From Paucihalobacter ruber (GTDB taxonomy: Bacteria; Bacteroidota; Bacteroidia; Flavobacteriales; Flavobacteriaceae), in assembly GCF_006494535.1 (NCBI RefSeq), contig NZ_VHIQ01000001.1, positions 62,001 to 126,000 of the forward strand: a stretch of DNA of 64,000 nucleotides, written 5' to 3'. The translations under genes and the position numbers were made by a program. The notes under the pieces were generated by a model that saw nothing but the letters and a program-made list of their open reading frames with translations, was not told the DNA's origin and did not search any database. Below, piece after piece: positions 51,105-59,675 of the stretch. Each line of letters opens with the position of its first letter. The first letter of the stretch is position 1.

Positions 51105-53122
51105 TTGCCTTTAAAACTGGCAAGCCCAGATTTTAGCCATTCCAAGTAAGTTCCGGCATTTGGCGTGTAGGCAATGGTTTCGTTTAACAACTCCATTTCG
51201 GGATTTACTAGGACATAGTAAGGCTGAGAATTATTCTTAAAGTTAATGGTCTGTAAGGTCGCCCATTTATCGCCAATGGTTTTGATGTCTTTTATCTTTC
51301 CGTTAGGTTTTAAATAACTAAACTGTTCTCCTTCATCTAAATCACGCTTGTCGTCTATATATAAAGAAATGATGATATATTCTTCTTTCAACATTTTATA
51401 AACCTCGGGCGTACTCCATACCTGCTCTTCCATTTTTCGGCAATTAACGCATGCCCAACCCGTAAAATCAATCATAATAGGCTTATTGGCAGCTTTGGCC
51501 GCTGCAACACCTTCATCAACCGATTTATAGCATTCTAAACCTAGCGGACAATCACTTTCCTGCTGATAATAGCTGTAAAATAACGGCGGTGGAAATCCGC
51601 TTAACAACGATAAATTGGCAGCTTTGGAATTGGTTAAACCAGGAATTAAATAAATGGCAAATGCTACAGTTAACAAACCAACAGCGATTCTCGTTTTGCT
51701 TAGTTTTTGCAACGGACCGTCATGAGGAAATTTAATTTTTCCGAAGAGGTACAAGGCCAAACCGATGGCAATTAATAGCCATAAACCGATAAACAATTCT
51801 CTTTTAAGGAAACCAAGATTCAATACTAAATCGGCATTTGATAAGAATTTTAAAGCCAATGCCAGCTCAATAAAGCCTAAAACCACTTTAACGGTATTGA
51901 GCCATCCGCCCGATTTTGGCAAAGAATTTAACCATTTAGGGAACATGGCAAACAAGGTAAATGGCAAGGCCAAAGCCAGACCAAAACCGCTCATTCCCAA
52001 AGATAGTTGCATGGCACCGCCATCGGTGGTAAGGGAACTACCTAATAACGATCCTAAAATTGGTCCGGTACATGAAAACGAGACAATGGCTAGGGTTAAC
52101 GCCATAAAGAAAATACCAATGGCGCCACCAACTTTATTGGCTTTACTATCTAAGGCATTGCTCCACGATGCCGGTAAGGTTAACTCGTAGTAACCAAAAA
52201 ACGAAAAAGCAAACACCAAAAAGATAATGAAGAATATAATATTTAAGGTAGCATTGGTGGAAATATTATTTAAAATCTCAGGATCTACAGAGTCCAATAA
52301 ATGAAATGGCAAACTCAGCAATACATAAATGAGAAAGATAAAGAAACCATACAAAATTGAATTCACCAGTCCTTTTTTAGGATCGGAAGCGCTTTTGGTG
52401 AAGAATGACACGGTTAGCGGAATCATAGGAAATACGCAAGGTGTGAGCAGTGCAATTAATCCACCGATAAATCCGAATACAAAAATCATCCAATTACTTT
52501 GCTCCTCTGCATCCTGTGGCTGATATTGATCCCACCCTGATATTTTTAAATCCAAGGCTTCAGACATGGCTTTGCTTTTTTCGTCAATTTCGGCAACGGG
52601 TAATGCGGCTGCTTCAAAATCATCGGAAAGTGGAACAATCAAAACATCGTCTCCTGTAATACATTTTTCGTCATTACAAGTCATAAAAAACACTTCAACC
52701 GTGATGCTTTTTAAGTCGGGATTTGTTAATTGAATAGTTTGGACAAATTGGGCCGAGTTACTAAAATACTTCACATCAACCTGAAATACTTCATCAAAAT
52801 AAGGCGCTACATCAGGCTCTGAAGTCTCTCCGATGAGTTGGTAATCTATACCACTGTCTACAAAAGTAATATCGGTAGGTAACGGACCTTCTTCAATGTG
52901 CTGGGAATACAAATGCCACGTATCGTCTATGGTGGCATTTAAGATGATTTTAAACTCGGTATCGGATATCTTTTGGGCTTCGGCCTTAAATTTTACAGGC
53001 TCGAGGATGTTATCAAACTGTGGCTGACTTTGGTTTGAAAGCCAGTTATTATCCTTGTCATTTTGCGCAAACAGCGAAAACACCGATAACCAGGTGAAAA
53101 TTATAACGTACAATGGTTTCAT
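51101..53122 (-). CDS. dsbD: protein-disulfide reductase DsbD
   Basis: A 673-residue three-part thiol-redox protein. Signal peptide, N-terminal periplasmic domain (about 30-190), a transmembrane core of eight helices with the two key Cys (LLTPCVFP and FSCTGP), and a C-terminal thioredoxin domain with CVNC in GWACVNCRKMEEQ. It passes electrons from cytosolic thioredoxin to periplasmic partners. The N-terminal domain has an MTCNDEKC segment, as in other family members. A TATTTTTG -7 element lies 32 bases upstream of the start on the minus strand. Confidence 0.94.
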   Translation of the reverse strand: MKPLYVIIFTWLSVFSLFAQNDKDNNWLSNQSQPQFDNILEPVKFKAEAQKISDTEFKIILNATIDDTWHLYSQHIEEGPLPTDITFVDSGIDYQLIGETSEPDVAPYFDEVFQVDVKYFSNSAQFVQTIQLTNPDLKSITVEVFFMTCNDEKCITGDDVLIVPLSDDFEAAALPVAEIDEKSKAMSEALDLKISGWDQYQPQDAEEQSNWMIFVFGFIGGLIALLTPCVFPMIPLTVSFFTKSASDPKKGLVNSILYGFFIFLIYVLLSLPFHLLDSVDPEILNNISTNATLNIIFFIIFLVFAFSFFGYYELTLPASWSNALDSKANKVGGAIGIFFMALTLAIVSFSCTGPILGSLLGSSLTTDGGAMQLSLGMSGFGLALALPFTLFAMFPKWLNSLPKSGGWLNTVKVVLGFIELALALKFLSNADLVLNLGFLKRELFIGLWLLIAIGLALYLFGKIKFPHDGPLQKLSKTRIAVGLLTVAFAIYLIPGLTNSKAANLSLLSGFPPPLFYSYYQQESDCPLGLECYKSVDEGVAAAKAANKPIMIDFTGWACVNCRKMEEQVWSTPEVYKMLKEEYIIISLYIDDKRDLDEGEQFSYLKPNGKIKDIKTIGDKWATLQTINFKNNSQPYYVLVNPEMELLNETIAYTPNAGTYLEWLKSGLASFKGN

Positions 53123-53153
53123 TGATGACGATTTGAGTGGTTGAAAAGTGCAA

Positions 53154-53161
53154 CAAAAATA
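53154..53161 (-). promoter_or_regulatory. putative -7 element TATTTTTG of dsbD
   Basis: Minus-strand TAnnTTTG match 32 bases before the dsbD start at 53122. Confidence 0.45.
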
Positions 53162-53238
53162 ATATGACGCATTTAAATTTGCATTAAAGATTTGCTAAAA
53201 TAAGTAAATTCGAGAATAACCTTGAAAAATGAGGGTGA

Positions 53239-53640
53239 TTAGGATTTAGATTCTACACTAAAGCCTTCGTATTTCCATCGGGAGATGCCGCCTTGTAATT
53301 CGTAAATTTTTACAAATCCGGCGTTTTCTAATTTTTTGGCACATTCTGCGCTTCTGCGTCCGGTTTTACAATACAATAAAACGGGTCTGTTTTTGTCTAA
53401 TCTGCTCACTTCGTCATCGAATGTTGGCGAATTAAAATCGATATTCTGTGAGTTAGGAATGGCTTCAAGTGTATGCTCTGTAGAGGTTCTCACATCTACC
53501 ACCTGAACTGACTTATCATTTTGAAGTTCTAACATTTCTTCGGGCGACACCAGTTGAACCGCTCCTTTATCTTCTTTAATGCAGGAAGCCAGCGAGAACG
53601 TCAGAAATAAGATAGTGAGATGTTTTATTTTGAAATACAT
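53239..53640 (-). CDS. rhodanese-like lipoprotein
   Basis: A 133-residue single rhodanese domain with lipobox SLASC (Cys20) and active loop LLYCKTGRRSAECA (catalytic Cys). It may carry sulfane sulfur in the envelope. It starts six bases after the stop of a second rhodanese gene, so both form an operon; the two proteins share the CxxGRRSA loop. The usual six-residue loop CxTGRR fits sulfur-transfer rather than phosphatase activity. Confidence 0.9.
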   Translation of the reverse strand: MYFKIKHLTILFLTFSLASCIKEDKGAVQLVSPEEMLELQNDKSVQVVDVRTSTEHTLEAIPNSQNIDFNSPTFDDEVSRLDKNRPVLLYCKTGRRSAECAKKLENAGFVKIYELQGGISRWKYEGFSVESKS

Positions 53641-53646
53641 TTTAAA

Positions 53647-53964
53647 TTATTGTACTGAATCGATATCGCCTTGCCATTCCATAATACCACCCAACAAATT
53701 ATAAGTTTCCTTGAATCCTAGCTTTTGCATCACATCGCAAGCCTGTGCACTTCTTCTGCCCGATCGACAATACACAAAATATGTTTTATCCTTAGGCAGT
53801 TGTTCTAACTCATCAATAAAACCTTGACCTTTAAATATGTCTATATGAATGGCATTGGGAATCACACCTTCAGCAACTTCGTCTAAAGTTCTAACGTCTA
53901 AAACCACAGCATTATTACTTTGATTGAGTTGATTTGTCCACTCTTTTTGAGTTAAATCGGCCAT
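53647..53964 (-). CDS. rhodanese-like protein, cytosolic
   Basis: A 105-residue single rhodanese domain without signal peptide. VLDVRTLDEVAEG and active loop VYCRSGRRSAQACD with the catalytic Cys are intact. Pairs with the lipoprotein rhodanese six bases downstream, suggesting a cytosol-envelope pair for sulfur handling; this is inference from context. Confidence 0.92.
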   Translation of the reverse strand: MADLTQKEWTNQLNQSNNAVVLDVRTLDEVAEGVIPNAIHIDIFKGQGFIDELEQLPKDKTYFVYCRSGRRSAQACDVMQKLGFKETYNLLGGIMEWQGDIDSVQ

Positions 53965-54015
53965 ATTTTAATAAATTGTTGAACAAAATTAACACTTTTT
54001 AATAACTTTAGACGT

Positions 54016-54044
54016 AAAAAAACCCGAGTTGTTACATTCGGGTT
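54016..54044 (-). terminator. terminator of the thioredoxin gene
   Basis: AACCCGA/TCGGGTT hairpin (54044 to 54021 on the minus strand) followed by TTTTTT, between the thioredoxin stop (54067) and the rhodanese start (53964). Confidence 0.8.
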
Positions 54045-54066
54045 CATAAAAAATTGAAAGCTTTAC

Positions 54067-54678
54067 TTATACTTTAATTGTGCAACCTATGGCTCTGGTT
54101 TTGGTTTCCGACACTTCTTTTCCTTTAAGCAAGGCATCAATGGCATTTTCAACATATTTAACCTGTACTGCGGATGCATCTTGATAATTGTCGTCTATAG
54201 CACCAATATATTTTACCTGATTGCCTTTATTGGTTTTTTGCAATATGTATACGTGAGGTGTTTTGGTAGCACCGTACTGCGGATAAATTTTTTGACCGGC
54301 ATCCATTAAATAAGGAAAGGTAAAGCCTTTGGCCTTTGCTCTGGCTTTCATATCTTCCATGCTGTCTTTTGGCTGTACTTCGGGATTGTTGGGCATGATG
54401 GCAATTACCGGATAGCCAAGTGAAGCAAATTTTTTGTCTAGCTCAATAATTCTGTCTTCATAGGCAACGGCATACGGACAGGTATTACAAGTAAAAATAA
54501 CAATAAAGCCTTTGGCGTTTTTGTAATCGGACAAGGACACCATTTTTCCGTCAATATTTTCAAGAGAGAAATCGGTGGCAATGTCGCCAATATCATAACC
54601 TTCGTTATCGTTTAAATTAGCAAAAGACAGTGTTGCAAAAATGGCTACAACACCAAGTAATGTTTTAAATACTTTCAT
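54067..54678 (-). CDS. exported thioredoxin-family (AhpC/TSA-like) protein
   Basis: A 203-residue protein with a signal peptide (to about SFANL, residue 22) and a thioredoxin fold: FIVIFTCNTCPYAVAYEDRI with the CxxC pair and a cis-Pro in KTPHVYIL. This resembles the redoxin group that is often fused or linked to cytochrome maturation and peroxide defence. Twelve bases downstream of the TlpA-like gene on the same strand, so one transcript. Confidence 0.88.
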   Translation of the reverse strand: MKVFKTLLGVVAIFATLSFANLNDNEGYDIGDIATDFSLENIDGKMVSLSDYKNAKGFIVIFTCNTCPYAVAYEDRIIELDKKFASLGYPVIAIMPNNPEVQPKDSMEDMKARAKAKGFTFPYLMDAGQKIYPQYGATKTPHVYILQKTNKGNQVKYIGAIDDNYQDASAVQVKYVENAIDALLKGKEVSETKTRAIGCTIKV

Positions 54679-54690
54679 AATTTTAAAATT

Positions 54691-55233
54691 TTAGTTTATA
54701 AATTGTTTTAACAGCGTTTGTAATTCTTGCTTGGAAAACGACTTTTCAAAAAATTGTCGTTTGCCTTGCCTGTATATGAGTGTTGCAGGAATGGCACCAC
54801 TCCAACTTTCGTCTACTTGCGGAATCCAGCTATTCATATCCATATCGTTCAGCGCAATAACTTCAGATTGTAAATTCTTGTCAGCAATGAAGGGTTTTAA
54901 CTTGCTTTCAAACTGCCTCGGAAAATCAAGACTTACCAAGATAACTTCAACCTCTTTACCTTGATACTGTTTGGTAATCTCTTCAAAATAGGGCAACTCT
55001 TTAACACAAGGCGCACACCAGGTGGCCCAAAAATTAATGATGTAAGTTTTATCGTCGGTTTTATTTAAGTAAGGTTTTAACCCTTCAAAGTCAACGATTT
55101 TTAATTCCTCAGTTTGAGCGTTAACTGCAACCTGTGCCATGTTTTCCTTTTTATCGTTACAAGAAAAACCCGCCAATAATAAAATTCCTATGAACAGTGT
55201 ACGCTTAAATAAATCCTCAACTAAATCAAACAT
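54691..55233 (-). CDS. TlpA-like thioredoxin lipoprotein
   Basis: A 180-residue envelope thioredoxin with lipobox LLAGFSC (Cys25) and the active site WATWCAPCVKELPYF. TlpA/ResA-type proteins reduce disulfides outside the cytoplasm, taking electrons from DsbD or CcdA. With dsbD at 51.1 kb and a second thioredoxin directly downstream, it is well placed to be a DsbD client. Confidence 0.9.
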   Translation of the reverse strand: MFDLVEDLFKRTLFIGILLLAGFSCNDKKENMAQVAVNAQTEELKIVDFEGLKPYLNKTDDKTYIINFWATWCAPCVKELPYFEEITKQYQGKEVEVILVSLDFPRQFESKLKPFIADKNLQSEVIALNDMDMNSWIPQVDESWSGAIPATLIYRQGKRQFFEKSFSKQELQTLLKQFIN

Positions 55234-55337
55234 TACAATTATAATTTGTACCCATAAAATTAAAGCCTCCTTTGCACTTGTTTAAAAGTTTAACAAAAAA
55301 TTAGGTTGTTAAATCTTGTTTGAACAGATATTCATCA

Positions 55338-55356
55338 TACATTTGTATATACAAAT
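55338..55356 (+). promoter_or_regulatory. -7 element inside 16-bp palindrome, MarR operator candidate
   Basis: TACATTTG (55338-55345) overlaps the perfect palindrome ATTTGTATATACAAAT (55341-55356), just before the MarR start at 55364. A regulator binding here would block the promoter. Confidence 0.65.
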
Positions 55357-55363
55357 ATTGTAC

Positions 55364-55816
55364 ATGCAACAATTAGAAGATATATTGAAAACAAAACAGC
55401 CAATGCCGCTTTCGAGAAAAACGGTTTTGAATGTGTTTCATTTAAATTCTATTATAAAAGACAAATTATTATTGAGTTTAAAGCCGTACGATTTGTCAAT
55501 TGAACAATTTAACGTGTTGCGCATATTAAGAGGTCAGAAAGGTCAACCTGTGAATCTGCAGGATATACAAGACAGGATGATTAATAAAATGAGTAACACC
55601 ACCCGATTGGTTGATAAGCTTATTATAAAAGGTTATGTAGAGCGTTTTGTTTGTGAAAACAACCGACGAAAAGTTGAAATTTTTATTACCGAAACGGGTT
55701 TAAAGCTCTTAAAAAACTTAGATCCTGTTGTTGACGAAACTGAAAAAAGTATTACGGCTGCACTCAACGCCGAAGAACTAAAAATATTAAACACTTTAAT
55801 CAATAAATTAAAATAA
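55364..55816 (+). CDS. MarR family transcriptional regulator
   Basis: 150 residues from ATG 55364; a longer frame from 55316 runs through the promoter and palindrome. A winged helix-turn-helix: LSIEQFNVLRILRGQKGQP, LQDIQDRMINKMSNTTRLVDKL (recognition helix) and the wing CENNRRKVEIFITETG. Followed after 17 bases by the YceI gene, so it probably controls itself and yceI. The signal is unknown. Confidence 0.92.
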   Translation: MQQLEDILKTKQPMPLSRKTVLNVFHLNSIIKDKLLLSLKPYDLSIEQFNVLRILRGQKGQPVNLQDIQDRMINKMSNTTRLVDKLIIKGYVERFVCENNRRKVEIFITETGLKLLKNLDPVVDETEKSITAALNAEELKILNTLINKLK

Positions 55817-55833
55817 ACAGTAAATTAAAAATT

Positions 55834-56403
55834 ATGAACAAGAACATTCTTAAAAGCGCATTTGTTGCCGTATTGGCACTAACATTTTTCTCTTTCACCA
55901 ACCTATTGGTAAAAGAAGTAAACGTAAAAGACAGTAAAATTACCTGGAAAGGTTATAAAGTAACCGGTGATCACGAAGGCACCATTAACTTAGCATCAGG
56001 AACTCTAATGTTTGAGGGTGATAAATTAAATGGTGGTAAATTTACAGTAGACATGACTACAATTACAGTGACCGATTTAACAGATGATTCTAAAGGAAAA
56101 TTAGAAGGTCACCTAAAATCTGACGATTTCTTTGGGGTTGAAACTTTCCCAACTGCTTCATTCGTAATAACCGGTGTTAAAGGTAGTGCGGGTAAATATG
56201 TTGTAACAGGAGATTTAACCATCAAAAACAAAACAAATCCGTTAACTTTTGAAATGACCGTGGCCAACAATCAAGCCAATGCCACTTTAAAAATTGACAG
56301 ATCTAAGTTTGACGTAAGATATGGCTCACCAAGCTTCTTTAACGACCTTAAAGACAAAGCCATTTACGACGAATTTGATATGAACGTTACTTTAATGTTC
56401 TAA
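55834..56403 (+). CDS. YceI family protein
   Basis: A 189-residue exported lipocalin-like protein with a signal peptide (to about FTNL, residue 24). Core: SKITWKGYKVTGDHEGTI, LEGHLKSDDFFGVETFPTASF and KIDRSKFDVRYGS. YceI proteins bind isoprenoid or amide lipids in an eight-stranded barrel. Under probable MarR control and in the thiol-redox neighbourhood, a role in stress or quinone-type lipid carriage is plausible, as inference. Confidence 0.94.
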   Translation: MNKNILKSAFVAVLALTFFSFTNLLVKEVNVKDSKITWKGYKVTGDHEGTINLASGTLMFEGDKLNGGKFTVDMTTITVTDLTDDSKGKLEGHLKSDDFFGVETFPTASFVITGVKGSAGKYVVTGDLTIKNKTNPLTFEMTVANNQANATLKIDRSKFDVRYGSPSFFNDLKDKAIYDEFDMNVTLMF

Positions 56404-56432
56404 AATACCCAAATGATTAATAGCACCACAAA

Positions 56433-56464
56433 AGAAATCCTGCCAATCGGCAGGTTTCTTTTTT
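56433..56464 (+). terminator. terminator after yceI
   Basis: CCTGCC-AATC-GGCAGG stem (56439-56454), extended by AGAAA/TTTCT, followed by a run of T. 36 bases after the yceI stop. Confidence 0.9.
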
Positions 56465-56492
56465 TTTGATTTGTTTTAATTAAAATTCGTTT

Positions 56493-56500
56493 TATATTTG
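56493..56500 (+). promoter_or_regulatory. promoter of the trp operon, -7 TATATTTG
   Basis: Perfect TAnnTTTG match 17 bases before the leader-peptide ATG at 56518. Expected transcript start near 56507. Confidence 0.7.
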
Positions 56501-56517
56501 ACCTGCGAATAAAACAC

Positions 56518-56574
56518 ATGAAAACAACAATTAATAATACTTGGTGGTGGTACCCAACAAACTTCGGTTCGTGA
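56518..56574 (+). CDS. trpL: trp leader peptide
   Basis: An 18-codon frame reading MKTTINNTWWWYPTNFGS with three consecutive Trp codons (56542-56550), between the trp promoter and an intrinsic terminator (56607-56635) just before trpE. In attenuation, stalling at the Trp codons when tryptophan is scarce prevents terminator formation. All parts are visible in order: promoter, leader with Trp codons, terminator, trpE. A candidate antiterminator pairs ACAAACTT (56557-56564), just after the Trp codons, with AAGGCTTGT of the terminator arm; this pairing is weak and is inference. Too short for usual gene finders. Confidence 0.88.
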   Translation: MKTTINNTWWWYPTNFGS

Positions 56575-56606
56575 GGCGCATTGCATTGTATTATTCAAAA
56601 TAATAA

Positions 56607-56635
56607 GGCTTGTCAAATCACGACAAGCCTTTTTT
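56607..56635 (+). terminator. trp attenuator terminator
   Basis: GGCTTGTC-AAATCAC-GACAAGCC followed by TTTTTT (56630-56635 approx.), 32 bases after the leader stop and 77 bases before trpE. Confidence 0.9.
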
Positions 56636-56711
56636 AATTCCTGTTAAAAAGGAAAATATAATAACGTATGATGGCAGAAACGAAAGCTTTCAACAAATTT
56701 TGACAAAACAA

Positions 56712-58112
56712 ATGAATACATTCAGTTTACACACTCATTACAAACATATCTTAGCAGACACCATTACACCGGTAAGTATTTATCTCAAAATTAGAGATCA
56801 ATACCCCAACAGCATTTTACTGGAGAGCAGCGATTATCATACCAGCGACAATAGCTTTTCGTACATTTGCTTTAACCCCATTGCTTCCATAGAAGTTAAA
56901 CATGAGAAAATCTTTCAGTCCTTCCCCGACGGTAGTTTTGAAATTGGCGATACTACAAACGTAGATGTAGTAACTGAAATTCACAAATTCACACAACGTT
57001 TCAAAGTACATTCCGAAGCTACTTTTAAATTTATCAACAATGGTATTTTTGGTTTCACGGCTTACGATGCGGTTAAATATTTTGAAGATATTGATATTTC
57101 AAAAAAACCAAATCATCTCGACATACCAGATATCTATTACGCCGTTTACCAAAACATCATAGCCATTAATCATTTTAAAAACGAAGCTTATATCTTTGCG
57201 CATTGTTTTGATACAGAGCACAATTTAGAGGATATTTTGCAGCTCATTCAATCAAAAAATTATCCAAGTTACGAGTTCAGCACGCATGGTGAACCAAGCT
57301 CTAACCTCACTGATGATGCGTACATAGAACTGGTAAACAAAGCCAAAAAACACTGTAATCGCGGCGATGTCTTTCAACTGGTATTATCGCGTAAATTTTC
57401 TCAAGATTTTAAAGGCGACGAGTTCAATGTTTACCGCGCCTTGCGAAGTATCAATCCGTCGCCCTATCTGTTCTACTTTGACTACGGCAATTTTAAAATA
57501 TTTGGCAGCTCACCAGAGGCACAGCTAATTGTAAACGAAGGTCTTGCCGAAATTCACCCTATTGCCGGTACTTTTAAACGCACCGGTAATGACGAGCAAG
57601 ACGCCGAATTGGCTAAAAAACTCACCGCCGATAAAAAAGAAAACAGCGAGCACGTGATGTTGGTGGACCTGGCCCGAAACGATTTGAGCAGACACGGCAG
57701 CCAAGTAACTGTGAATACCTATCGCGAAGTGCAATATTTCTCACATGTGATTCACCTGGTAAGTAAAGTCACTGCTAAAAAACACACTGAAAGTTCTACC
57801 ATGCAAGTGGTAGCCGACACTTTTCCGGCAGGAACATTAAGCGGTGCTCCCAAACACATGGCTATGCAGCTTATTGAAAGATATGAAAACACCAGTAGGG
57901 AATTTTATGGCGGTGCCATTGGTTTTATGGATTTTAACGGCAATTACAACCACGCCATCATGATAAGAACTTTTTTAAGTAAAAACCATCAATTGCACTG
58001 GCAAGCCGGCGCCGGTTTGGTAGCCAAATCCAATCCAAACGACGAATTACAGGAAGTATTTAACAAATTGGGCGCCTTAACCAAAGCCATTGAACTAGCA
58101 AAAGATATTTAA
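56712..58112 (+). CDS. trpE: anthranilate synthase component I
   Basis: 466 residues from ATG 56712. A longer frame beginning with TTG at 56610 starts inside the attenuator terminator and cannot be right. Makes anthranilate from chorismate with TrpG. Seen: the N-terminal LLES motif (feedback site, LLESSDYHTSDNSFSYI) and the chorismate-binding part: GDVFQLVLSRKF, IAGTFKRTG, AKLTADKKENSEHVMLVDLARNDL, FPAGTLSGAPK and QAGAGLVAKSNP. First gene of trpEGDCFBA; trpG starts one base after its stop. Confidence 0.97.
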   Translation: MNTFSLHTHYKHILADTITPVSIYLKIRDQYPNSILLESSDYHTSDNSFSYICFNPIASIEVKHEKIFQSFPDGSFEIGDTTNVDVVTEIHKFTQRFKVHSEATFKFINNGIFGFTAYDAVKYFEDIDISKKPNHLDIPDIYYAVYQNIIAINHFKNEAYIFAHCFDTEHNLEDILQLIQSKNYPSYEFSTHGEPSSNLTDDAYIELVNKAKKHCNRGDVFQLVLSRKFSQDFKGDEFNVYRALRSINPSPYLFYFDYGNFKIFGSSPEAQLIVNEGLAEIHPIAGTFKRTGNDEQDAELAKKLTADKKENSEHVMLVDLARNDLSRHGSQVTVNTYREVQYFSHVIHLVSKVTAKKHTESSTMQVVADTFPAGTLSGAPKHMAMQLIERYENTSREFYGGAIGFMDFNGNYNHAIMIRTFLSKNHQLHWQAGAGLVAKSNPNDELQEVFNKLGALTKAIELAKDI

Positions 58113-58113
58113 T

Positions 58114-58683
58114 ATGAACGTATTAGTTATAGATAATTACGACAGCTTTACCTACAATTTGGTGCATTACCTGCAGGATTTAGGTTGCCACGTTACCGTT
58201 AAGCGTAACGATCAGCTTAATCTGGAAGATGTTAAACCTTTCGATAAAATATTGTTGTCACCCGGTCCGGGTATTCCTGATGAAGCAGGATTGCTAAAAC
58301 CCATTATTAAAACCTACGCCGCCACCAAAAGTATTTTGGGTGTTTGCCTCGGGCAGCAAGCCATTGGAGAAGTTTTTGGTGGCAGTTTAACCAATCTCGA
58401 CGAAGTGTTTCACGGCGTGGCCACAAAAGTGCACATCACTGTTGATGATGAGTCGCTTTTTAAAGACTTGGACAAAACCATTGAAGTGGGTCGTTACCAT
58501 TCTTGGGTAGTCGATGCTAACTTACCGGATGTACTGGAAGCTACTTCCTTTGATGACAACGGACAAGTAATGTCGTTACGCCATAAAACATTTGACATTA
58601 AAGGGGTACAATACCACCCGGAGTCGGTTTTAACACCACAGGGCAAACAAATATTAAAAAACTGGATAGAACATAAAGCATGA
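58114..58683 (+). CDS. trpG: anthranilate synthase component II (glutamine amidotransferase)
   Basis: A 189-residue class I glutamine amidotransferase that hands ammonia to TrpE. Cys78 in GVCLGQQ is the nucleophile; the His and Glu are in GVQYHPESVL. LLSPGPGIPDEAG forms the oxyanion loop. It may also serve para-aminobenzoate synthesis in bacteria with only one such subunit; no pabA is seen here. Overlaps trpD by four bases. Confidence 0.96.
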   Translation: MNVLVIDNYDSFTYNLVHYLQDLGCHVTVKRNDQLNLEDVKPFDKILLSPGPGIPDEAGLLKPIIKTYAATKSILGVCLGQQAIGEVFGGSLTNLDEVFHGVATKVHITVDDESLFKDLDKTIEVGRYHSWVVDANLPDVLEATSFDDNGQVMSLRHKTFDIKGVQYHPESVLTPQGKQILKNWIEHKA

Positions 58684-59675
58684 AAGCCATACTTAACAGA
58701 CTGATCAATCACGAAAGCATTTCGAGCGAAGAGGCCAAAGAAGTTTTGGTCAATATTTCAAAAGGAGCTTATAACCAGAGTCAGATTGCCTCTTTTCTCA
58801 CGGTTTATATGATGCGCAACATTACCCTTCAAGAACTTAGGGGGTTTAGAGAAGCACTGCTGGAACTTTGTATTCCGGTGGATTTATCAGATTACAACAC
58901 CATCGATTTGTGTGGTACAGGTGGCGATGGAAAAGATACGTTTAATATTTCAACACTCGCTTCGTTTGTAACGGCGGGCGCGGGAATTCACGTGGCTAAG
59001 CACGGTAATTACGGGGTGTCTTCGGCTTGTGGCTCTTCAAATGTCATGGAATATCTGGGAGTGAAATTTTCAAACAATCCCGATTTTTTAAAATTAAGCA
59101 TAGAAAAAGCCGGTATTTGTATTTTACATGCACCGCTATTTCATCCTGCCATGAAAAATGTGGCACCCATAAGACGTGAGTTAGGTGTGAAAACTTTTTT
59201 TAACATGTTGGGTCCAATGGTAAATCCGGCCTTTCCCAACAACCAAATGGTTGGTGTATTTAATTTAGAATTGCTAAGGCTTTATGCCTATTTATATCAA
59301 AACACCAACATTAACTATAGTATTGTACATGCGCTGGACGGCTATGACGAAATTTCGCTCACCGGAAACACCAAAATCGTCACCAATCGCCAGGAACAAA
59401 TGCTTTCACCCCAAGATCTAGGATTAGACAACCTTGACCAAAATAGCATTCACGGCGGCAATTCTATTGAAAGTGCCGCTAAGATATTTTTAAATGTTAT
59501 AAGCGGTCATGGCACCGAAGCACAACAAAATGTGGTTTGTGCCAATGCAGGTTTGGCCATTGCCACGGTTAAAGGCATGTCGCATCGGGACGGCTTCGAA
59601 CTGGCCAAAGAAAGTTTAATCTCAGGCAAAGCCAAAAAAAGTTTAGAAACACTTATTCAATTAAGCAAGAATTAA
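58680..59675 (+). CDS. trpD: anthranilate phosphoribosyltransferase
   Basis: A 331-residue enzyme that joins anthranilate and PRPP. LCGTGGDGKDTFNIST is the PRPP-binding loop and KHGNYGVSSACGSSNVMEYLG the anthranilate site; GPMVNPAFPNNQMVGVF follows. Starts by four-base overlap with trpG and ends directly before trpC, so translation is tightly coupled. Confidence 0.97.
   Translation: MKAILNRLINHESISSEEAKEVLVNISKGAYNQSQIASFLTVYMMRNITLQELRGFREALLELCIPVDLSDYNTIDLCGTGGDGKDTFNISTLASFVTAGAGIHVAKHGNYGVSSACGSSNVMEYLGVKFSNNPDFLKLSIEKAGICILHAPLFHPAMKNVAPIRRELGVKTFFNMLGPMVNPAFPNNQMVGVFNLELLRLYAYLYQNTNINYSIVHALDGYDEISLTGNTKIVTNRQEQMLSPQDLGLDNLDQNSIHGGNSIESAAKIFLNVISGHGTEAQQNVVCANAGLAIATVKGMSHRDGFELAKESLISGKAKKSLETLIQLSKN

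Noticed and set aside
56610-56711. TTG-initiated N-terminal extension of TrpE
   Set aside because: It begins inside the attenuator terminator hairpin; TrpE family N-termini match the ATG at 56712.
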